Program-made: the position numbers and the translations under genes
Notes under the pieces: model-generated
Told to the model about the DNA's origin: nothing
The model's database searches: none
What the model saw: the letters and a program-made list of their open reading frames with translations, nothing else
Assembly (NCBI GenBank): GCA_002291855.1
Contig: DBAW01000213.1
Coordinates: forward strand, 958 to 7,931
DNA: 6,974 nt
Direction: 5' to 3'
DNA from: Sphingomonas sp. UBA1000
GTDB taxonomy: Bacteria > Pseudomonadota > Alphaproteobacteria > Sphingomonadales > Sphingomonadaceae
Part shown: in pieces, positions 1 through 4,501 of the stretch
Numbering within the stretch: the stretch's first letter is position 1
Layout of the letters: each line of letters starts with the position of its first letter

Positions 1-321
1 ATCCGCGCGCTGATGTTCACCTTCGAGGATCTGACCGCGCTGCTGCCCGAGGCGATCGCCGCCGTCGTCAAGAATGCCGACAAGAAGACGATGGCCCTCG
101 CGCTCAAGGGCGCGCCGGAAGAAGCGCGGCGCGTGTTCTTCGGCGGCATGACCGAGCGTGCGGCCGGCATGCTGCGCGACGACATGGCCAATATGGGGCC
201 GGTGCGCGCGCGCGACTGCGAAGAGGCGCAGAGCCAGCTCGTCCGCCTCGCCAAGACACTGGCCGCCAAGGGCGAGATCGTGCTCGTCGATCCCAAGAGC
301 GACGACGCGGTCATCATCTGA
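1..321 (+). CDS. fliG: Flagellar motor switch protein FliG, C-terminal part (5' end outside window)
   Basis: The reading frame is open from the first base and gives 106 residues of the FliG C-terminal domain, the part of the rotor that faces the stator and generates torque. It begins IRALMFTFEDL, the usual entry to this domain, and continues with ALKGA, TERAAGMLRDD, GPVR and EEAQ. The five charged residues known from E. coli FliG torque studies (K264, R281, D288, D289, R297) align with exactly matching spacing to K36, R53, D60, D61 and R69 of this fragment, so the torque face looks intact. The C-terminus (EIVLVDPKSDDAVII) is of normal length. The apparent ATG at 13 is an internal methionine, not the gene start. 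fliH follows after 18 bases, so the two are probably co-transcribed. The N-terminal and middle domains, which bind FliF and FliM, lie upstream of the window. Confidence 0.96.
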   Translation: MRALMFTFEDLTALLPEAIAAVVKNADKKTMALALKGAPEEARRVFFGGMTERAAGMLRDDMANMGPVRARDCEEAQSQLVRLAKTLAAKGEIVLVDPKSDDAVII

Positions 322-339
322 TCCGGGAAGGCACCTGCC

Positions 340-990
340 ATGTCGATGCACGTCAAACCCTTTGCCTTTGACCGGGTGTTCGCCGTTCCGACGGCGGAGG
401 CCGAGCGCAGCCCCGAGGCGCTGCGGCTGGAGATCGAGCATCTCGAGCTTGAGGTGCTGCGCCTCAAGCGCGAGATCGAATCCGAAACCGCGCGCGCGCG
501 CGCCGAGGCGTTCCAGCAGGCGGTCGATCAGGTGCGTGCCGAACGCGAGGCGGCGCTGCTTGCCGCGGTCGACGCGCTTCAGGCCGGGTTCGAGGCGATG
601 GACGAGCGGTTCGACGCCGCCGAGGAAAGGCTGGCGCGCGAGGGCGGCGCGATCGCGCTTGCCGCGGCCGATTATCTGGCCGCGCGCGCGCTGGCGCTCG
701 CCCCGACCGCCGCCATCGACGAGGCGATCGGCCGGGTGCTGCGCCAGGTGCGGCGCGGCCAGCCGGTGCAGATCCGCGTCCATCCCGATCTGGTCGCCGA
801 TGTCGAGGCGCTGGTCGCCACGCGCCAGAGCGCCGACCGCCGCCGCCTCAACCTGACCGTGGTCGGCGATGCCGCGCTGCATCCGGGCGATGCGCAATTG
901 CTCTGGGATCAGGGCGGGCTGGCGCTGGAGGCCGAGGCGCGCCGCGCCGCCCTTGCCCAGGAAATGGCGGCCCTGTTCCCCGGCGACTGA
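340..990 (+). CDS. fliH: Flagellar assembly protein FliH (export ATPase regulator)
   Basis: This 216-residue protein fits FliH (FlbE in Caulobacter), the cytoplasmic partner of the flagellar export ATPase FliI that links it to the C-ring. Residues about 24-105 are rich in Glu, Arg, Ala and Leu in a heptad-like pattern (for example LRLEIEHLELEVLRLKREIE), consistent with the long FliH coiled coil. The C-terminal half (about 120-216) carries the family-like segment IRVHPDLVADVEALV followed by GDAALHPGDAQLLWDQGG, which matches the FliH/HrpE-type C-terminal domain. The chosen ATG has a GGGAAGG Shine-Dalgarno-like stretch at 325-331, eight bases upstream; another ATG lies two codons in. It follows fliG by 18 bases and is followed by a terminator. 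No fliI comes after it, although fliI is the usual neighbour. FliH sequences are poorly conserved, so the name rests on the C-terminal domain, the coiled coil and context. Confidence 0.88.
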   Translation: MSMHVKPFAFDRVFAVPTAEAERSPEALRLEIEHLELEVLRLKREIESETARARAEAFQQAVDQVRAEREAALLAAVDALQAGFEAMDERFDAAEERLAREGGAIALAAADYLAARALALAPTAAIDEAIGRVLRQVRRGQPVQIRVHPDLVADVEALVATRQSADRRRLNLTVVGDAALHPGDAQLLWDQGGLALEAEARRAALAQEMAALFPGD

Positions 991-1020
991 CCGGCGATCC
1001 CGTTTCTGTGTGCGGGCCAT

Positions 1021-1058
1021 AAGCGGCCCCGGTCCCGATCCGGGCCGGGGCCGTTTTT
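1021..1058 (+). terminator. Intrinsic terminator after fliH
   Basis: A perfect nine-base-pair GC stem is formed by CGGCCCCGG (1024-1032) and CCGGGGCCG (1045-1053), with a 12-base loop that can itself pair CCC with GGG. A run of five T follows at 1054-1058. The stem can be extended outward by pairing the bases before 1024 with the T run. It lies 30-odd bases past the fliH stop and should end the fliG-fliH transcript before the fliF promoter region. Confidence 0.88.
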
Positions 1059-1097
1059 GCGTTTGCGCCGCGCGATTTGCCCCGGTCGCGCCTGCCC

Positions 1098-1112
1098 CGG
1101 CAAAAACTGCCG
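1098..1112 (+). promoter_or_regulatory. ftr-like dyad, candidate FlbD-binding site 1
   Basis: CGGCA-AAAAC-TGCCG is a perfect inverted repeat with five-base arms and a five-base A-rich centre. In Caulobacter, FlbD binds ftr elements at flagellar promoters, including one that overlaps the fliF promoter and mediates repression. From memory those elements have CGGC/GCCG arms around AAA, which this resembles. The site lies 80 bases before fliF, the first gene of the operon that encodes FlbD. The identity of the binding protein is inferred. Confidence 0.6.
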
Positions 1113-1116
1113 CCTT

Positions 1117-1134
1117 CGGGAAAAAACTGCCGGG
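1117..1134 (+). promoter_or_regulatory. ftr-like element, candidate FlbD-binding site 2
   Basis: This second copy of AAAAACTGCCG (1122-1132) lies exactly 20 bases after the first (1102-1112), about two helical turns away, so a protein could bind both on the same face. The left arm is imperfect (CGGGA instead of CGGCA), which makes it a weaker dyad than site 1. It covers the place where a -35 hexamer would sit for the TATAAT at 1143-1148. That position suits either repression or replacement of a missing -35 by an activator. Confidence 0.55.
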
Positions 1135-1142
1135 CCGCGTTC

Positions 1143-1148
1143 TATAAT
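1143..1148 (+). promoter_or_regulatory. Candidate -10 box of the fliF operon promoter
   Basis: TATAAT is a perfect housekeeping -10 hexamer in an otherwise very GC-rich region. Expected transcription start is near 1155, giving a leader of about 23 bases before the fliF ATG. The matching -35 window (about 1119-1126) holds only GGAAAAAA, so there is no usable -35 hexamer and the promoter probably depends on a bound regulator. No convincing sigma54 -24/-12 element and no TTAA-type CtrA half-site is visible between 991 and 1177. Confidence 0.5.
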
Positions 1149-1157
1149 GAGCCGGTA

Positions 1158-1171
1158 GGGCGCCACCGCCC
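1158..1171 (+). other. Small hairpin in the fliF mRNA leader
   Basis: GGGCG (1158-1162) and CGCCC (1167-1171) form a five-base-pair GC stem with a CCAC loop, ending six bases before the fliF ATG. If transcription starts near 1155 it would sit at the very 5' end of the message. It may stabilise the transcript or limit access to the start, which has no well-spaced Shine-Dalgarno. In DNA this GC-rich, such a short stem could also occur by chance. Confidence 0.35.
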
Positions 1172-1177
1172 GCGGGA

Positions 1178-2809
1178 ATGAGGCCGGTCTTGGAATCTCT
1201 TCGTTCGTTTGTCGCACAGATCGGTGCCGGGCGTCTGGCCCTGATGGGGGCTGTCGCCACGGCGCTGCTTGTTGCCTTTGCCTGGATGTCGCTGCCTGGG
1301 GCGGCGGGTCCGATGGGCTATCTTTATACCGAGCTGGAACCGGCGGCGGCGCAGACCATCGCCGACAAGCTGAAGGCCGAAAACATCCCCTTCCAGCTGT
1401 CGGCGGACGGCACCGCGATCATGGCCCCGGTCGACCGGCTGGCCGATCTCAGGATGACGATGGCGTCGGACCGGCTGGGCGGCAAGATCGGTTACGAGGT
1501 GCTCGATGCCGAGGAGCCGTTCGGCGTGTCGTCCTCCCGCGCCAAGATCAACGAGACGCGCGCGATCGAGGGCGAGCTGTCGCGGTCGATCCGCAGCCTG
1601 CAGAATGTCGCTCAGGCGCGCGTCCATATCGTGATGCCCGACCGCAGCGTGTTTTCCACCCAGCCGCGCCGCGCCACCGCGGCGGTGACCGTGAAGACGC
1701 AGGGGCGGCTGTCGGGCGAGAATATCCAGGCGATCCGCTATCTCGTCTCCTCGTCGGTACCCGAGCTGTCGCCCGAAAGCGTGTCGGTGATCGACCATAC
1801 CGGCGCGCTGCTCGCCCGGGCGGGCGAGGCGGGGGCCGGGGCTGCGGGCGATGCCGATGAACGCCAGCAGGCGGTCGAGGCCAAGCTGCGTCAGCAGATC
1901 GAAAGCCTGCTCGAACCGATTGTCGGCGCGGGCAAGGTGCGCGCCGAGGTGGCCGCGATCATCGACCGCGACCAGACGCGCGAGGAAGCCAGCACCGTCG
2001 ATCCCGACAAGCAGGCCATTGCCCGTCAGGTGACTGTCGAATCCAACGATCAGAGCAACGAGACCGATGGCGGCGCGCCGCCGGCCACCGTTGCCGCGCA
2101 GCTGCCCGAAACCCAGGCCGCCGATGCCGCCGGGGGTGGCGAGAGCCGCCGCGCCGCGCGCGCCGAGACGTCGGAAGACGTGACCTATGAAAACAGCCGC
2201 ACCAACACCGTGCGGGTGCGCAGCCCCGGCAAGATCAACCGGCTGACCGTCGCGGTGATGGTCGATCCGGGCGCGCAGGCCATGCCTGCCCAGCAGCTTC
2301 AGCGGCTGCAGCGGCTGGTCGAAAACGCCGTCGGCTTCGATGCCGAGCGTGGGGACAGCGTGGCTGTGGAGAGCATGAAGTTCGCCGCCGCCGATGTCGC
2401 AGACGAGGGGCTGGACATCATGTCCTATGTCCCGACCGACCAGATCTTCTCGGTGCTCAAGCTGCTGATCATCGCCGGGGTCGGGCTGTTCGCGCTGCGC
2501 CTGCTGCGCCCGCAATGGCAGACCAAGCTGGCCGAAGCGACGGCGGGCGGGGCGATGGGCGTCGGCGAGAACGCAACGCTGCTGGCCGCCGATGGCAGCC
2601 CCGCCGCGCTGCCGGGCGCCAATGACCCCGACACGCTCAAGCTGGCGATGGAGAATGCGGAATCGCGCGGGGCGCTGCTCGATCAGGAGATCGCGCTCGC
2701 CGAGGTCGACGGTAAGATCAAGATGTCTGCGATCAAGCGCATCGGCGACGCCGTCGCCGCCAACCCGGGCGAGGCGACCTCGGTCGTCCGCCAGTGGATG
2801 ATGAACTAA
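1178..2809 (+). CDS. fliF: Flagellar MS-ring protein FliF
   Basis: This 543-residue protein fits FliF, the inner-membrane ring on which the flagellum is built and which houses the export gate. The first transmembrane segment is at about residues 20-39 and the second at about 421-441, bracketing a large periplasmic region. That region contains the YscJ/FliF-like part (about 47-210), with EVLDAEEPFGVSSSRAKINETRAIEGELSRSI resembling the conserved core, and a second ring-building part (about 225-400) interrupted by a polar, Ala/Gly/Asp-rich stretch (about 290-335). The cytoplasmic tail ends KRIGDAVAANPGEATSVVRQWMMN, the FliG-docking end. Length is typical. An in-frame TGA at 1148 leaves ATG 1178 as the first start. 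It lacks a well-spaced Shine-Dalgarno. A TTG at 1190, with GAGG six bases upstream, is a less likely alternative. The gene opens a tight operon with fliN, flbD and flhA. It stands downstream of fliG-fliH, whereas fliF usually precedes fliG. Confidence 0.96.
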   Translation: MRPVLESLRSFVAQIGAGRLALMGAVATALLVAFAWMSLPGAAGPMGYLYTELEPAAAQTIADKLKAENIPFQLSADGTAIMAPVDRLADLRMTMASDRLGGKIGYEVLDAEEPFGVSSSRAKINETRAIEGELSRSIRSLQNVAQARVHIVMPDRSVFSTQPRRATAAVTVKTQGRLSGENIQAIRYLVSSSVPELSPESVSVIDHTGALLARAGEAGAGAAGDADERQQAVEAKLRQQIESLLEPIVGAGKVRAEVAAIIDRDQTREEASTVDPDKQAIARQVTVESNDQSNETDGGAPPATVAAQLPETQAADAAGGGESRRAARAETSEDVTYENSRTNTVRVRSPGKINRLTVAVMVDPGAQAMPAQQLQRLQRLVENAVGFDAERGDSVAVESMKFAAADVADEGLDIMSYVPTDQIFSVLKLLIIAGVGLFALRLLRPQWQTKLAEATAGGAMGVGENATLLAADGSPAALPGANDPDTLKLAMENAESRGALLDQEIALAEVDGKIKMSAIKRIGDAVAANPGEATSVVRQWMMN

Positions 2810-2813
2810 GGAG
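2808..2813 (+). promoter_or_regulatory. Ribosome binding site of fliN, overlapping the fliF stop
   Basis: AAGGAG overlaps the fliF TAA stop (2807-2809). It is only two bases from the ATG at 2816 but eleven from the in-frame ATG at 2825. Neither spacing is ideal, so the true fliN start is uncertain by three residues. The overlap points to translational coupling with fliF. Confidence 0.6.
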
Positions 2814-2815
2814 AG

Positions 2816-3178
2816 ATGGATCAAATGGACGCGACCCCGTCTCAAGTCGTGCCGTCCGAGTTCGTGGACCTGGACACCGATTTTCCCGATCTGGCGCTGC
2901 CCAGCGACGAGCCCAAGGCGCTGTCGACGCGCACCATCCCGTCAATGGCCCCGGTCGAGGAGATCCCGGTCAAGGTGCAGGCGGTGCTCGGCGGCGCGCG
3001 GCTGCAGATTGCCGAGCTGCTCCAGACCCGCGCCGGATCGGTGATCGAGCTGGATCGCCGCGTCGGCGAGCCGGTCGACGTCTATGTCAATGAGCGCCTG
3101 ATCGCGCGCGGCGAACTGGTGCTGATCGATGGATCGCTCGGCATCACGCTCACGGAAATCGTCAAGCAGGAGCGTTGA
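2816..3178 (+). CDS. fliN: Flagellar motor switch protein FliN
   Basis: This is a 120-residue protein with a C-terminal SpoA (FliN/YscQ) domain at about residues 46-118. The domain shows IPVKVQAVLGGARLQIAELL, then SVIELDRRVGEPVDVYVNERLIARGELVLIDG, and ends GITLTEIV, all standard for FliN. FliN forms the base of the cytoplasmic C-ring with FliM and helps dock the FliH-FliI export complex. The N-terminal 45 residues are acidic and Pro-rich, with no recognised domain. The start may be ATG 2816 or, from Shine-Dalgarno spacing, ATG 2825. The gene begins six bases after the fliF stop and is followed by flbD after three bases, so it is translated in the same operon. FliM, its usual partner, is not encoded in this window. 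Confidence 0.95.
   Translation: MDQMDATPSQVVPSEFVDLDTDFPDLALPSDEPKALSTRTIPSMAPVEEIPVKVQAVLGGARLQIAELLQTRAGSVIELDRRVGEPVDVYVNERLIARGELVLIDGSLGITLTEIVKQER
3168..3172 (+). promoter_or_regulatory. Ribosome binding site supporting the GTG start of flbD
   Basis: AGGAG lies inside the last codons of fliN, nine bases before the GTG at 3182. This supports GTG as the start. The first in-frame ATG (3224) would remove the first beta strand of the receiver-like domain (KILLIGG). Confidence 0.6.
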
Positions 3179-3181
3179 GGG

Positions 3182-4498
3182 GTGAAGCGGGGGAGCCGAA
3201 CGAAAATCCTGTTGATCGGCGGCATGGCGGGCGAGTTCCGTCTGGCTGCCAACATGGCGCGCGATCTGGGCGCGGAAGTGCATCTGGCGTCGTCGTTCGA
3301 GGAGGCGCTGGACGAACTGCGCCATCAGGGCGGCGATCTGGTGATGGTCGAGGTCACGCTCGACGTGGCCGAGCTGATCGCGCGGCTGCGCTCCGAACGG
3401 ATCGCCGTGCCGGTGCTGGCCTGCGGCGTCGATGCGCCGGCCGACCGCGCGGTCGCCGCGGTGCGCGCCGGGGCCTATGACTATGTGCCGCTGCCGCCGC
3501 AGCGCGACCTGATCGCGGCGGTGATCCTGTCGATCGGCGAGCGCCGGACCCATATGATCGGCGAGGATGCGCTGCTCAAGCGCGCGGTCGATTATGCGCT
3601 CGCCTTTGCCGGGTCGAACGTGCCGGTGCTGTTCGCCGGTGAAAGCGGGACGGGCAAGGAAATGCTCGCCCGGCTTGTCCATGACGCCTCCGACCGGCCG
3701 GGCCGGTTCGTGGCCGCCGAATGTCTGGGCGTGGCCGCCGAAGTGCTCGAATCCGAACTGTTCGGCCACCGCGCCGGGGCGTTTCCGGGCGCGGTCGCGC
3801 CGCGCGCCGGCCGGCTGGCCGAGGCGGCGGACGGCACGCTGTTGCTGCGCAATGTCGATGCGCTGCCCGCCATCTGCCAGGCCCGGCTGCTCGCCGCGCT
3901 CGACGACCGCAGCGGCGGTTCGGCGCGGATCATGGCGACGACCAGTTTCGATCTGAAGCAGCGCGTGGCCGAAGGCAGCTTCCGCGCCGATCTTCAGTCG
4001 CGGCTGGGGCTGGTGGTCGTCGACCTGCCGGCGCTGCGCGCGCGGCCCGGCGATATCGACCGGCTGGCGGTGTGGTTCGCCACCCAGCTGGCGCAGGAAA
4101 ACGGCCTGCCCGAACGGCTGTTCGCGCCCGAAAGCCTGACGCTGCTGCGCGGCTATGACTGGCCGGGCAATGTCCGCGAGCTGGAAAATGTCATCCACCG
4201 CGCGGTGCTGCTGGCGCGCGGCGAGATGATCGCGCCCGAGGACATTGTGCTCGACGACGGCACGCGCATCGCGCCCTCCGCGCTGGCGGTGCCGGCCGGC
4301 GACGGCCAGATCAGCATCGACGGGCTGGTCGGCCGGTCGATGGCCGATGTCGAGCGCGAACTGATCCTGCAGACGCTGGAGCGCTGCGGCGGCAACCGCA
4401 CCTCTGCCTCGACGATCCTCGGCATTTCGGTGCGGACGATGCGCAACAAGCTGCGCACCTTCATGGAGGCCGGCTATCCGGTCTCGCCGGCGGTCTAA
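3182..4498 (+). CDS. flbD: FlbD-type flagellar transcription regulator (NtrC family), with degenerate ATPase and sigma54-contact motifs
   Basis: This 438-residue NtrC-family regulator starts at GTG, three bases after fliN. It has three parts. A receiver-like domain (about 7-115) lacks the acidic pair, carries E57 where the phosphorylated Asp should be, and has no conserved Lys near YDYVPLPP. The central AAA+ domain (about 125-355) keeps Walker A (GESGTGKE, 153-160), the arginine-finger segment (SFRADLQSRL, 266-275) and WPGNVREL (327-334). It has GAFPGA (199-204) in place of the sigma54-contacting GAFTGA, R223-N224 in place of the Walker B Asp-Glu, and Ser instead of Asn after ATT in sensor I. 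A Fis-type helix-turn-helix (about 389-427, with GGNRTSASTILGISVRTMRNKL) is intact. The position between fliN and flhA matches Caulobacter FlbD, which ties flagellar transcription to basal-body assembly. Loss of the hydrolysis and sigma54 motifs suggests a DNA-binding regulator that no longer drives sigma54. FleQ-like is the other possible label. Confidence 0.88.
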   Translation: MKRGSRTKILLIGGMAGEFRLAANMARDLGAEVHLASSFEEALDELRHQGGDLVMVEVTLDVAELIARLRSERIAVPVLACGVDAPADRAVAAVRAGAYDYVPLPPQRDLIAAVILSIGERRTHMIGEDALLKRAVDYALAFAGSNVPVLFAGESGTGKEMLARLVHDASDRPGRFVAAECLGVAAEVLESELFGHRAGAFPGAVAPRAGRLAEAADGTLLLRNVDALPAICQARLLAALDDRSGGSARIMATTSFDLKQRVAEGSFRADLQSRLGLVVVDLPALRARPGDIDRLAVWFATQLAQENGLPERLFAPESLTLLRGYDWPGNVRELENVIHRAVLLARGEMIAPEDIVLDDGTRIAPSALAVPAGDGQISIDGLVGRSMADVERELILQTLERCGGNRTSASTILGISVRTMRNKLRTFMEAGYPVSPAV

Positions 4499-4501
4499 GC
4501 C

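Noticed and set aside
489..502. Run of alternating CG (seven repeats) in fliH, with similar runs near 203-214 and 677-690
   Set aside because: They encode ordinary Arg-Ala-rich stretches in a high-GC genome. There is no frameshift or sign of phase variation, and Z-DNA formation cannot be judged from this alone.
158..856. Plus-strand 232-codon frame overlapping fliG and fliH
   Set aside because: The product is almost entirely Arg, Ala, Ser and Pro, an out-of-frame reading of GC-rich codons. fliG and fliH are in other frames.
1142..2845. Minus-strand open frame of 567 codons antisense to fliF
   Set aside because: Same composition artefact. It covers fliF exactly, has no motif and no neighbours on that strand.
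3182..4498. flbD as a decaying pseudogene
   Set aside because: Although key motifs are changed, there is no frameshift or stop, codon use matches the neighbours, and Walker A, the arginine-finger segment and the HTH are conserved, so selection appears to be acting on it.
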